Source of the DNA: Endomychus coccineus
Taxonomy: Eukaryota > Arthropoda > Insecta > Coleoptera > Endomychidae
Direction: 5' to 3'
Assembly: GCA_958510875.1 (NCBI GenBank)
Contig: OY294069.1
Coordinates: 3,658,001 to 3,722,000 of the forward strand
DNA length: 64,000 nucleotides
A model generated the notes under the pieces. That model saw nothing but the letters and a program-made list of their open reading frames with translations, was not told where the DNA came from and ran no database searches. Position 1 is the stretch's first letter; every line of letters starts with the position of its first letter. A program made the position numbers and the translations under genes. Below, one piece after another: positions 19,912 to 33,259 of this stretch.

Positions 19912-22900
19912 AAATCTGACAATAAAAAAGTGATTTAACCAAATTGTCGCTTATGTCCTTCTACTTTTCAACTATCGTTATGGGTTTCTTGAAGTTTGTA
20001 CAAAGTTTACCCAGCCTTACATTTGTCGCCACTATAGCGTTTGATTGAGACAGTCGTTTATTGTAACTACATCTATGGTGGTCCCTGAATTCATAGCTTT
20101 TTCGCCGTAATGTTCACTAAGGAATTTCCTTTGATTTCAGAGCGTCCTTCCACCCATACAAAATTAATATTGACACCTCGAATATACAAGTCAAAACATA
20201 TGATTAGGATATCGGTTACAATTTTATTTTTATAGTGTTTGAGAGTTTCGCATTTCATTGATTAAAGTACACACATGGAATTTGATGCTATTATTAAGTT
20301 ACTCGTGTTATTTTTGTGGGTTGGATAACAAAAATAACTAGCGGAATATGTAACAGCCTCAAATATAATTCCAAAACTCCCGTTAGCGCATTTATGTTTT
20401 TATATACTGTTCGTACTAATGTCAATGTGAATCTATGTATCATACATTTGAATAAACATTATTCTGCCGAAGACTTATTCACAAACCCCCGTTTTTCATG
20501 CTATTTGAACTTATGTACATGACGAGTGATGAAAAAATTAGATGGAAGTGAACCCATATGGAATATCAAGAACATCAGATTCCTCCAGCTCAATGAATAG
20601 TCTTTCCGTGATATTCAGCTGAAACTGTTCAGCCTGCCGATGTCGTTCTAGACAAAATTAATTCAATGTACGACCAATAAACCATTTCGGACTTGGAATT
20701 CTAATCGAAAGGCAGTAAATCAATAATGATGTCCGTGGAAATGAAACCACAAACATCGAACACGTGTTCCAGGCTCAATAAAGCCCGTGTTCGTGTGCAG
20801 AGCTACAACTGTCAGAAAACAAAAGGATTAAACAACGATACCGATATTTTATAAAGGGTTCTATATCGTCCGCAGACATAAAGCAATATTTCTTCATTTA
20901 GCTTCGATGCAATAAGGTGCAATGGTGTTCGCAATAATGACGAATGTCTTCGATTATTCTGCGGCTACATCCGCCAAGCCCAAACGTTTTAATTTACAGT
21001 ACGAACTGAGCAATTCGTTTCAATAACGCTGCTCTATAAATTTTTAACAACGTCATTTATTTACCGATTGAGGGCATAGCACATTTTCAGATAATAATTT
21101 ATGGACAACGCGAACCGTGATTTTGTTTCCTGCATCGTGGTATTCCAAACCGTAATTGTGTAATCGCTCTATTTGTTTATTTAGAAAATTAATTGTAAAT
21201 GGTACAATAATATTATACACATGACGTATAGGTGTAGGAGAAATTGCGCTGTCTGAGGATTTTAATATATATTTTAAATTAGATTGACTACAAAAGACAT
21301 AAGAACATTCTCCATGAAAACACTTCAATAGTGTAGCAAAGCTGCCTTATTAACCATCAATTCGAATTCATTGCGGTATCAAACAAAATCCTCAAATCCA
21401 AGCTCGTTTTTAAGAATACCCATGAACGCAAATATAAATAACATATTCTTTGCTGCCTTTTATTATCTCATCATAAATTGATACAGTGATGTAGATGTGT
21501 GGAGTCCGAATCCTTGTCAAGGAAGGGTCATTATGATTTGTATAACATCGACAAAGTCGAAGAGGTTCCTCAATAGGAAATCATAAATCACGTATTCTAC
21601 AGAAACAGTTCTAGTGAAAAGAAGTGCTTCACAGTATATTGGTAGTTAAGACATATTTTTATGATCTAATCCGAAACGGCAAGTGGATCGCTTGCTATAG
21701 CTTATACAAAGGTCTTTCCCTTTGAATCCACAATTTATTCACGTGACCATAACATAAGACGTTTTTTTCCATATCATTTTCATCGATACCTTTATTCAAG
21801 TAAGTCTAAATGAGGTCAAAAAATGAAGGTTCCTGTCAACAGAAATAGAATAGTTCTCTTATATCCAGCTCACTAAACTGAGACTCTTAATGAGTAAATG
21901 CTACTACCCCCAGACATATTGGTCAATGAGGAGGGGTTATCCAATATTATTGAAAATCAAACCCAACTCACTAAAGTCAGTTATATTATAACTTCTTGAG
22001 TCAAATCTTGCTTAGACTATTCCACGAATCACTTGAATCATATTTTAGAAAACTCACTAAGTTTTCTAGTTGAGCTTGCGTTGTGCTATTTATCGTAGAA
22101 GTTCATTTAGAATCAAGTCATATTGCAGAATACATAAAATTCAGAATTCCTCGAATAAATGAATCATAATAGTCTTATTGATTACCTTGGTACATCCGGG
22201 CTGAGTAGGATTAGTTTTTCAAGCGTATTTAGGTTGTAATAAGGTTAATTTGAAATTAAGATTACTTAATTGTTTTCCAAGTTTAACATAATTTCTTAAT
22301 TAATACTCTAGTTGTAGTTGATCTCTCAACACTCAATTAATTTTTATAATTGTTTCATTCTTCATTATTATCGAATATTTTATAAGTGTTTTGATTGATA
22401 GTTTTTCTACTTAGCAATTACCCACGGTCACACAGTGCTTAAGTAATGTGTAATTGTCTCAGCCAAAGAAGAGAGAGTATAACATATATTGCTTATGAGA
22501 AACTTGTGATATTGGGTAACTTCCTGGTTATCGGTATGCGTACTGCAAACTATATTCATATTAATTTATCAAGTCAAATGAAACGTATGAATGAATTTCA
22601 TAAAATAGGTAAATTGATAACCTCTAGAAAACCAAATAAACCTGAGGAGGGCTCGTTATTACAATAGTGAATCTATGTAAGACAAAAAACAGACAAAGAA
22701 TGAAAATAGCCTTTTATTCTAGCTTATGGAAAATTATGAAGGATCATATGTATAACTACAAACAAGAAATACGTTCTATCTAGTAATTATACCAATCCCA
22801 TATTTTGAAGAGAGAGAATTGCTCTTGACACTTCCTGTGCTCTACACTCTTAAGAGTATTTACTCTGGGATATCCTGTGTTATTCAAACCTTTTGTCGAT

Positions 22901-25900
22901 ATAATCATCATTACTAATGCTTGCTGGGAGCATTTTTCCCCTAGAAAAAATTGTATCTTCAAATTCAATTCTATGACAAATTTTGTCAATTCTGGATTGA
23001 TATAGTATTACATAATAATATTATCCAATATCAAATTGTATTCTCAGTTCACTTAAACTAATAATGAAGCATTAATAATAATCTCATTTTGATAATAATC
23101 AAAATAAATCACCAAATTATATTCATTTTATAGTAAACCTACCAATACCGAATAGTTTCCACTAAAAAATTCATATCCTTATAAATATATTATATATACA
23201 ACTGCGCATATTTGCGCACTTCTCTGCACTGCATTGTTCTACATTTTCTATAATAAAATACATTATACATAATAAAACACAAAAGTGTCCACTAATACAG
23301 TGTTGATGTGCGAAAGGGGGGCTGTATGGGGTTGGTTTTTCCCTTGGGTCGCTTGTGTTTCCCATATTGCATCTATATTTGACTTACTTGTCTTTGTTTC
23401 CCTTCCCAACTTCATTTCCAATGAATATTGTTGGCCGATCTGGATTAGACAGAATCATTCTCATGACATGAGATGAATGAGTATATTCGTATATTCATTC
23501 CTTCCTTATTCTTTTATATCAAATAGATGATTGGATACTATCATAATATAATTCAGGATTGGGAAAAAGGAAAATGAGTTGATATTTCAAGACTTTCAAC
23601 ATTCGCAAATACGTATTCAGAATACAGGCGATGTGATGTTCTTCTCGAATTTTGTTGACAATCGTACACGAGAGAGCGGTCGGTATATAATTTTATAGTC
23701 CGTTACATCGATTAATCAGCACGTATTACGGTCATCTGATTCTTGTGATTGAAAATTAAATGAAATCCTCGACAAGAGCTACGACATGTCTGCAGACAAT
23801 GGACTAATGAAGTATGATGTCCAGGCGTGAAGGTACAATCAGCACGTCTGCAAAATAGCCTCTGACAACCATTCAGATAGGCGCGAATCTGTACCGTAAT
23901 TTACATTTGTCTCTCTGCCTACCGACGTATTCGATCTACGAATTAGAACGTAAATAATTGGGACACTATGAACTCGACGCCCATTTGTGCCCCATTGAAA
24001 TTGCTTTTCGTTGTACCAAAGTCCCATACGTGTCGTACATGATTAGGAAATTATTTACTCAGCTAATGCATGAATCGAATTAAGGCGTTGACATATTAGG
24101 CACGTCATTAAATAAATTCACGTCACAGGAACCGTTCATATTTTATGTCAGCACTGCCAATCTAATTAGGATATACAGGGTGTCTCGAAGAGATGATTGG
24201 TCATGAATTGGATCACAATATCTGGGAATGGAAGTTAGTCCATTTAATATGACTTACCCAAATGCAAAAGTGTACCCAAAAAACTCTACGGGGGATGAAG
24301 TTAAGGTAAGATAAGTTAAGATGTATTCTCTATAATTATACAAATACACTTATTTCTACACTTCACAATCAGAATGGCTCAACAACTAAGCATGTCAACA
24401 ACAAAGTACTAACCAACGGGCGCAGGGAACTTATGTTAGTAACTGATTAACAATAGATATATAATAGAAATATACTATTGAAAACACGTCCCACGTTTTA
24501 GAAACCAAATTGTTATAACACAGTCCCACGATTGGGTGGCAATTTCTTATTTTTATTCCTAAGATTTCAATTAATTATTATTCTATTATGATTTATAAAT
24601 TAATTGTCGGCTAGCTCTTAATTATATTGTATTTTGACTTTATTTCACTTAGGAATGAATCAGTAATGATTGATAATTGATATGTATTTATGTTGATATG
24701 CTATTTAATTATTATGATATGGAATTAAAAACCTTATTCAAATTCGAATATTTGTTGACTTTATTTAATTTTATGTAACCAATTTTACATGTAACAAACT
24801 ATTTCTCTATGACTTTAACTACGTATAAAATTTCCTTCTTCGGGTTAAAATATGAAAAGTATGAAGGAATAATTTAGAGAAAGAAGTTAGTAAAAAGTAA
24901 AGGAGATGCAAATGAATTTATACTATTAATATGTTAATTTTAACCCACAGTGATGATTTCTTATTCACAGATGATAAAAACAATTATATACAATGATTAT
25001 CATTATTTTCAAATGAATCTACTAAATTATAACTAATATTATCATCTTCATCTTCTGAGTATAACTCTTCATCTTCTGTCGTTGTTTTTGTTGGTATATT
25101 TGAGCAATTGGTCACCTCACATACAGTGCAGGCAATACTGCAAGTTAGAATTGAAAATATACTGAAAACTTGATCAAATTATGGAGATACATTTCATTAG
25201 AACATATATTCCTTATCAAAGCACACTTTATTTTGAAAAACGTGCATATGATCTCAGTGGAGTCATATGAAGAACTGATGATAACATTGTGAATACATGG
25301 ACTGTATATAGTTAAAGGACAAATACTGACATGCGGAAGGTGTAGAGAAAAATAATGTAATTTCTGGATACTCACCTTCTATAGTGAATTCTCAATTATC
25401 AATGACAACGAAATTGGAATGTTCCCAATTTGTATATACTTTTATTAGTATGAAATTTAGTTGTAAATGAAATGCCACTGTATACAAACATCCATTTTGC
25501 AACTTTTATTGTCCAGTACTGCTTCTCAAATCCTAAATGCGAAAATATTCAATGTATATGACACATTTTTACAAATATCGAAAACAAATTTATTATCAAA
25601 TTACAACCAATGACATGAAATAATCAATGATTCAATTCAACAAGAGCTTTCACAGTTTTTCACTGGCTATTTCAACTGAATCTAGTCTATGTAGGTGAAC
25701 AATTACCTATTAGTAAATGTAGAAATGAGTAGGCGCTGTTTGATTATGGCCATTGTTGACAGTGCTTTGACCAAAAGTTGTTATTGCGCTCTCTAAAATT
25801 TCACAAGCCGTTTTTTCGACCCAGACTATTGTTGATGAGGTTCCGCAATTGTATCGATAACGGTAATTGACTCGAATTGAAGCTATTCAATGCATCGTAT

Positions 25901-26465
25901 GAAAGTTTATTGATACATGCGATACCACGCTGAATAATAAAATAATATTTGACTACCTAAGTTACTTAATCAAAAATACAGGAAAAAATGTTCATAATAA
26001 TTCCGTAAGACGGTACTACAATTCAAACTACATACAGCAAATTGATATGGAATTAGATTATACAGCTCCCATGTACATAGGACTATAAAATGAATATGGA
26101 AGATCTTAGGTATATCCTTTGTCAAATATAACTATTACTGCTGAATTATGACAAAGTGATGTGTGTTGTGGGTAACGTTATATGGCTCTGGAAAGGTCTG
26201 GTTCATATTTTCATAAAAGGAAAACTGATAGTAAATTTATCTGAAGTCTCATATTATGGATAATATAAAAACTGAAATATTGACTTCGTCTTTCTTCACC
26301 ATATTTTTTCCCAAAGAAGGAATAACAGCTTGAAGTTATTGCTCTTATTACATGAAGGATCAAAGAATACTGTGCCAAAATTCGTTCAAATCAGGAAGCA
26401 GATTATGATTTCCCTTCTGTTCAGAGAAAGGACCTACAGTTCAGACCGCTCTTTGTTCAGTTTGC
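19912..26465. other. Long AT-rich stretch without recognised genes
   Basis: No motif-bearing frame longer than ~90 codons was seen on either strand. A CAGGGTGTCTCGAAGAG word at about 24177 resembles repeat starts elsewhere. A stretch of CATCTTCATCTTCTGAGTATAACTCTTCATCTTCTG at about 25043 is a short imperfect repeat. If host exons or regulatory DNA lie here, they are not visible without comparison. Confidence 0.4.
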
Positions 26466-26469
26466 CCAG

Positions 26470-26645
26470 AAAGGCAAGACAAACCCCCCCCCCCCGCCCC
26501 GTTATTTGATAAAGCGACAATTGGACCCTTGTCTGGCCAGGGAGTCGGCCACTGCATTCCTTCCAACTCCACTGTGTCCAGGGAGCCAGATGAGTTGAAC
26601 TTAATTCCTCCTGGTAGCTGCCTCTCGTGCTGCTATTAGTCTGCA
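26470..26645 (-). pseudogene. LINE RNase H fragment with G-run
   Basis: The minus strand reads WLPGHSGVGRNAVADSLAR, the conserved RNase H block (WxPGHSGVxGNExAD...ARxG) of R1/Jockey-type LINEs. A run of 14 C (plus strand, 26487-26500) follows the fragment on its downstream side, then similarity fades. The upstream part is another frame. Confidence 0.7.
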
Positions 26646-27429
26646 TACTCCTCTATAGCACATCATAGCATGCTCTTCTATTCTCTATTGCCCACCACTC
26701 ACTTGCCCAAATATTCGATTTCGAATGGGACTTGGACCAATTTGATGATACCAACTCACATGTTTATACCTGGCAACCCGGTAATAGATAGCATCTTTTT
26801 CTTGTTCCATATGTTTGGACTCTCGATTGGTACTGCATTTTTTGAGATAACAAATAAGTGTAGAAAAAAAAAGTTACAATATTTTTCATTAAGCGTAGCC
26901 TTGACTCGATATAATCGCACATTGCACAACGTATTCGCCATTTTCCTTCTCACATAACATTGTGTTTGATAAAACATACAATTCATTCCAAAAACAGAGG
27001 TGAATGTCGATCTTGTTCTGGATCTTAGACTACTATGATTCAAGTAGTGATTGATTCTGAACATTTGAATAACTGTTCTTATTCAAATTAGGTTTTCACA
27101 ATACTACATTCTACAGCGAGGAAACTGCATAAGATGTTCTAAGATCGTTACAATTCCAGGACGGAAACGAACTCTCCTTAGTATTCCAACTCAATTCGCC
27201 ATTTATTTCTAATGCTCACTTTCGAATTGTTATGTGGAAGTGCCATTGAAAAGTAAGCCAATCAATATTCGTATTGAAACCGTTATTACTGTATTCATGT
27301 AACAAGTGGGAAGGATTTCATCGACTCAAGCTATGAGGAAGCTCACTACTAGAAAGAATTACTCCGATCAATTTAGAGTAGGTCAAGACGATGATTTTAT
27401 ACACATTCCAGACTATTAGTAGGTATCTC

Positions 27430-27575
27430 TTCATCACTCCTTATCTTCCAATTTTTTGCTTTCTAGGGCATCCTTCATCTATCAGTTGTACTAATGCGGT
27501 CTCCATAGTTTCGACCCCATGGTAAGCATTGGTGCAAAAGCACCCGTTTCACGATTTCTCTCCAGATATAATCAT
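27430..27575 (-). pseudogene. Possible LINE RT crumb
   Basis: The minus strand near 27480-27525 reads AYHGVETMETALVQLID, resembling the QxGFRxGxSTxTALxQL block before RT motif A. No further blocks are preserved, so the call is tentative. Confidence 0.4.
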
Positions 27576-28599
27576 CAGCCACTCTCTACACAGTTTTGGC
27601 GAATGATGTGAACTTGCTATGATATAGTTTTCAATGCACATTCAATTGTTATTATGAATTCCACAATTATTTCTACAATAAAGAACTTTTAAACTGTTTC
27701 TCATTATTAGTCGTTATTTGTCCTGAGTTGTAGTTTTTCAATATTTGGCATATAATTCAAGGATCACCCTATAGAAATACCTATATTTCTAAGAACATTA
27801 TAGGTAGGTAAAGTATAGGTAAGTGTAGGTGAAGTATGAAAAAATACAGATAATGATTCCTTCTTACAACAATCATTCCAACACCCAGCTCTATATTATG
27901 TATATATTAGTATGTTATCCAGAGTGAACAGATGTATCTGATTATGTCGTGTTAAGTCCTAGAAAATCCCTACGTAAATTTGCTAAAGGGACGAGGATTA
28001 TCAGTTAGATCTGCTTATACAGGAAAACCGCTTACGTTAGATATGATGCAAATGTACAAGTTGAGCTAGTTCGAACTACTATCATGAACTACAAATGTAA
28101 ATTGGACAATCATATGATGCAAGAAATTACTCGATTCTCTCGAATAATGCTTAATGAAATGTTCAAACCCAAATCATGCTATATTGTGATGAATATAATA
28201 TTGGTGAGGAACAGTCAGTTCACTTTTGAATCCTCCTGTTATACTAACCATGATATCAATATGTCCAATGTGTCAGTTATATTGACATCAATATTTACTC
28301 CTGATTTCGGCTTCGATTTTTCTCCACTTCTGCTATATAATATTGGTAATGAAGGCATAATTCCGTTGTCTCCAAAACACTGAAATTAAAATATGTAACG
28401 GTTGATCTGCCACTTCAAACTTTCATGGTGGAAAGTCCAGGTCCAACGAGCTTTGTTTGAATAGGAGGCCTGGTATTTAACATGGAAATAAACGGTTTTA
28501 AAATAACTGGGTAAGCTGAAACCTAGTCATTACAGTCTACGAAAAATTCCAACACAGCAACTAGAAGAATAATACAAAGGGTTTCAACCTGATAAGCAC

Positions 28600-28915
28600 A
28601 TGTACAGAAGAATAAAGTCTGAACTTCAGAACAACAAAATCAACATTGTAGCTTTTACCCAAAAGAGGAGACTAAAGGGAATATGTCTTCTCACCCTGCT
28701 GGCGGGGAAAGTTGAATATCTCGGAGTAATCCTAGATTCTAAACGAATCTTGGGAACCAGCCAGTCTGAAAATGCAGTATTGAATACCTACGCATCTTTG
28801 CTATGGTGGACAAATATGACTTCGAAAATAGCTGTGGGTGAGTTGGAGGAGATCCAAAGATTTCCCGCACCTTAGTGGAAGCTATAAAATCAACACCAAC
28901 AGCAGCCACGAACTT
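28600..28915 (+). pseudogene. LINE RT C-terminal (thumb) fragment
   Basis: Reads VAFTQKRRLKGI, then VEYLGVILDSKRILG, then YASLLWWTNMTSK and LEEIQRF. These are the post-catalytic RT/thumb blocks of R1/Jockey-type LINEs (KTexVxFTRKR, VKYLGVxLDxKL, SLVWW, LxxLQR). Stops begin at 28873. The catalytic part is absent. Confidence 0.7.
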
Positions 28916-28929
28916 TCAATTGATATTAC

Positions 28930-29080
28930 GGTCATGGGGAAGGCAAAATTAGAACTTGTGAGACCACAAAACACGAGTTCATATTCGATGTAGGCGAATG
29001 TGGGGTTCACAAGCTAATATGTAGGTCTTGCCCTTTGATATACGTTGGTTGCACAGGAATATTGTAATATTTGTTTGAAG
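28930..29080 (+). pseudogene. Penelope-type GIY-YIG nuclease crumb
   Basis: Around 28990-29060 reads CGVHKLICRSCPLIYVGCTG, the opening GVYKLxCxxCxxxYVGxTGR of the Penelope GIY-YIG nuclease. It is followed by a stop. It lies directly after the LINE crumb. Confidence 0.6.
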
Positions 29081-29217
29081 AAGCTACTGTGTCAGCGAAA
29101 CTATAGTTGAATTTATGTATTGAAGTAGCTCATAGTTATTTCATTCAACTTCAAATATTTCTATTAATTATGGGCTGCTTAATTTTGAACCTATATTACA
29201 CTGAAAATGCAAAGTAC

Positions 29218-30512
29218 TGTAACATGGTACTCTCTTGATTAATCTCTATAAAACTTTACTTAAGGAATTCATATTATTCCTTATTCCTCAATCTATTTAT
29301 TTATTAACAGTGTGGCCATTAAATTGAGAGAACCATGACACGTTGGAGTTTGATTCCAATCATTGATTAGCCAGAACAAACGTGAAAAATATCTTTGATA
29401 CTTACCCTTTTCTTTCACAAGACACTTAAGATTTTAAAACACTGGGAGGGGAGAGGAAGGATAAACGCTAATATCAATCAGATAAACTCGTACTCAACAA
29501 CAACAATAACATTTAATAATAAAAAAATATAACAATTAAATGATAATGATAATAATAAAAGAATGTATGAAAATTAAAGATAATAAAAATGAATATTATG
29601 GTTAACTTTATTACTAATAAGAATAAAAACTAAGATCAAAAACTATACTCAAATAAAATACCTAGATAATCTAAATCAACTAAAAGAGAAATTAAACTAA
29701 GATTAATAAATTGATATCCAACCAGGATGAACCTAGGGGATCAAAAATGAATGAAATGATTAAATATATTATTAACTCGAACTTGAAGAAATACTGAGGA
29801 GAACAACTTTAATCAAAAATCTAAAACAACTCTGATTTAGCGAAATCCACCCTTCTTACCAAAAACACTCTGGAGAAACTATCAAGTTAAATTAATTGAA
29901 ATTAAGTGTCACGTGATTTCTCAAGAGACTAATTCAAGCTAGAAAATATAACTGAAGGTTTTAGGCATTATCCCTAGTATTTATAATGAGTCCTTTTCCT
30001 CAAGAACCAATCTACAATTCGGAAACGGATCCCTGAATTGTTTAACCAATAAGCAATAAGATTTCTCTCTTGAGGTCTTTGGTACAGAATGTGGGGATTT
30101 CTGAATCTATCTGTCCTTTACTAAATATCCCTAACTGATTTGAATGTACATAAAACATCTCCAGATGGAAAACATCAATATCTATCTTGTAGCAAACCAT
30201 TAGTTTCTCGTCGTATATCGGGTATTGGTTCGACAGGTTTATTATATCCTTTATTACTAACTTGTGTGGACTTTTACAACCTTCTTGACCTAGCTATGGT
30301 ATCATACCACCCTCGTTGAAACGAGTGTGAATTGTCTTGTATTTATTTTAGAAATTCCTTAACTTCCTCAAGCTACATTCAATATTGAACATCTGCAACC
30401 CCTGGATGTTCTTTACTGTTAGATATTTTAATTTTACATGAAATTTCAATTTACTAAGAATGACTTTGTTTTTTCAAATATTGGAAATAACCTGTAATAA
30501 ACCCTTGTTACA
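29218..30512 (-). repeat. 1.3-kb LTR, copy A
   Basis: Bounded by TGTAAC (29218) and GTTACA (30512), perfect 6-bp inverted ends with TG...CA. A second copy, in the other orientation, lies at 45951-49262. Orientation is taken from the minus strand, where AAGGGGGTAA precedes TGTAACAAGGG like a polypurine tract before a 3' LTR. An AATAAA (on the plus strand) just inside 30512 does not help orient it. Flanks do not give a matching short duplication, which suits a 3' LTR still attached to internal DNA. The superfamily is unknown. Confidence 0.65.
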
Positions 30513-31345
30513 TTACCCCCTTGTTAAAAAGAATCATATGGGTCAGGACGGAAACAAATGATTCGCAAAAAGAAAAAAAAAACATACACATATACCTATA
30601 CAAAAAAACACATATACCTGAATAAAAAAAAACAAATAAACAACAACAATAACAAAACACAAATTACAAATTTCGTTGTCTTCATCATCTCCTCCCTGGA
30701 ATGTGGATCTGTTCATATATTGCTTGTAGATGAAGCTGTGGTACCTGGTCCTCTTCTCCTTCTTCTTCCATTTTGTTCTCTTCTGATATTTCAATTGGAT
30801 TTTTAATAAAGATAGTGTAAGTATATGCTACTGCTTATCATTGATTGTTCCTCAAATATTTGTTCGTTTTGGATGGTCCTGAGCCTCTTCCTCATTGTGA
30901 AAAAAAAAAAAAAGTTCGTGGCTGCCCCAGATATAAAGCTTCTGGTGCACCATACTGTATAATTGCATCCATGAATACACAAAATTGTTTCCAGTTCTGC
31001 TAAGGTAATCCCAAATTTCTGTTCCTGATTTGATACGTTTTGAATTCACACTAACTAAATTCTCGATACTCCTTTTCTTTTCCATGCAGGAAACGCGCGT
31101 TGGAATGATTCCATGTACTTTTTCGTAAAACTGATTTTTCTGCTCTTGAAATTTGCGTCCAATAGACTCGCGTTTTCCGATTGATTGATTCCTCCATTCT
31201 TCTCTGATGAAATGGGTTGACTCGACGACGACTTGACACGTGATCGTTGAATCCGACGTGGATCTCTTCTGAAGTACCTAGATGGTCCTGGAGCTAGTCT
31301 CTGGATAAGTCCTGGGATCCAACCAAGGTTCCATTCCGCCATTTG
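30513..31345 (-). other. Possible internal region of the LTR element
   Basis: The minus strand starts with a polypurine tract (30513-30522) and upstream has frames of 77-95 codons, one rich in Arg/Ser (SRYFRRDPRRIQRSRVKSSS). I recognise no gag, protease, RT or integrase motif. A/T runs near 30580-30660 and 30899-30913 break frames. It may be the end of the internal region, or unrelated DNA. Confidence 0.35.
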
Positions 31346-33255
31346 TTCCTGTGAACTCCGTTGTTGATCCTTGTAATCCTAGTTACAGTACTGACTCCTT
31401 CTAATTTTGGGAAGGTATGTGCTGTTTCTAAAATATGCTTAGGAAAAGAAGAATCTGTTGTATCAAGTCCAAATGATCTATAAGAAGAGCAAAACAGCTG
31501 CCTGGAATTATAAGTTTATGACGTTACTGATTTCATCATTATCTGACAGAGCTCAACATGGAGATACATGGATATATTAATGTATTCACTTATATCTGAT
31601 TTTCTCACATCAACTCTAGGTTTATTAATTCCATTTGTGTTATCTTTAGCATCGATCAGGATATGAGATAATTTAATTCGTGGTTTCAAACTTTTAGATG
31701 ATGTTTCAACAAAATGTCTGCGATTTTTTCACTTATAGAAACAAAATGTGTTTTAGACATATTAAGAGATCATAATTCATCATCAAAATATGTCTTCCTA
31801 ACCACGTGACATCATAACGTTCTATTGAGATTGACGGAAAAATTTTCTCGAGTGCTCAAAGTGATATAAATTATCATAGACCGAGACCATACTAGGATCA
31901 AGGAAACGCCTAAGGTAACATTATTAAACTGTACCAACGAACCACATTACTTTCAAGCACTCTTCCAACACTAACTTTGAGGCAATAGAACAAGGTTGAA
32001 GGGAGTGGACAGATGACAATATCAGGGGTAAACTTGGAAACCCGGGGAAAAATTCTAAACTGAGTAAATAGACACTTCCTTATTCCAAGCCGAGAGGTAT
32101 GCAATCCTGCAATGTACGTATTGATGGCCTCGTGATCTGTAAACCTGGCTGGGGACAAAAAAATCATAACTATGATGAAGGATACATTTTTCTGTGTGGA
32201 CCTGGCACCTTCACCATAATGCTATACTCCAGAATGTTGTTATATTGGCTTGACACTTCCGCCAAAATGTCACATACATTAAAAGTTATCCAATGTAACT
32301 GATAATATATTGTGAAATTCTTATGTGACCTTAAATTCTGGAAAATAATATCCAAATACAAATTTACAATTATCTCAGGTTGTCACCCTGAAACAAAATA
32401 AACTTTCAGCCTTCACTTTGTGATAGGATATTTGGTCGAGGAGTTTAGAATAAGTAACGAAGGACTCAATGCGACAAGAGAGTTGAAGCTGTCAAGATCG
32501 AAATACACTCAATATTTCAGAACGAAATTATTCTAGAACCCAACAAATTTGATTGCAAAGGGTTAAGTTTCTCTACACATTTGATCATCGGGATGATGAA
32601 AATGGTTACACCTTCCATTCTTATACTCTGTATGTTATTATTCATGAACTAGTCTGCACAAAAAGTAATACTGCTTGCTTTATCCTTATTATTCAATTTC
32701 ATGATTGTTCTCAGGTTCTAATTTTAGGATACATGAAGCATTATTATATTGTTTCCGGTTCTTTATGATTTTCATCCATCAACCATAAAACAAAATTGTG
32801 ACAACGCTCAATGACCATGGAAAGAAACGAGAGAAGAACTCTATATAATCATCCAGACACGCGAATCCATTCCAAGTGTTGCTAGTCGATAGTAATGCCT
32901 CATTAAGCAGGTTGTTTGTTACGATTATGTTTGACGTGTACCTCTTTCACTTACCAGGCACATGATAAATCATCTTATCTGATATCGCTATATCTTAGTT
33001 AGGACCTCACCTGGCGAACGAAACGACCTCTCACCCTAAGCGACCCACGTCACGGCCGGTTGTCATTGCTGGGAAACATTGTTTGCACACAGATTTGATT
33101 ATAATCGGCCACGATGTTAAAACCAAATTAAGCTGTTTGACCTGATTTCTATCTAAATTTTTCTTGTACTAAAGCAAAATTATTATGCGAATGGAGCAAT
33201 TTGAGAATTGTATTGTAGCTGCATAAGCAGTTGAAAATATTCAGGTATGCTACAA
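31346..33255. other. No gene recognised
   Basis: AT-rich DNA with chance frames below 90 codons and no motif that I can place. Confidence 0.4.
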
Positions 33256-33259
33256 TATA

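Noticed and set aside
29218..30512. Complete solo LTR with target duplication
   Set aside because: Flanking bases (GTAC and TTAC) do not form a matching duplication, and one side has a polypurine tract, so I treat it as a 3' LTR.
30570..30800. Lys/Asn-rich small proteins on both strands
   Set aside because: Produced by A/T runs; no motif and overlapping frames on both strands.
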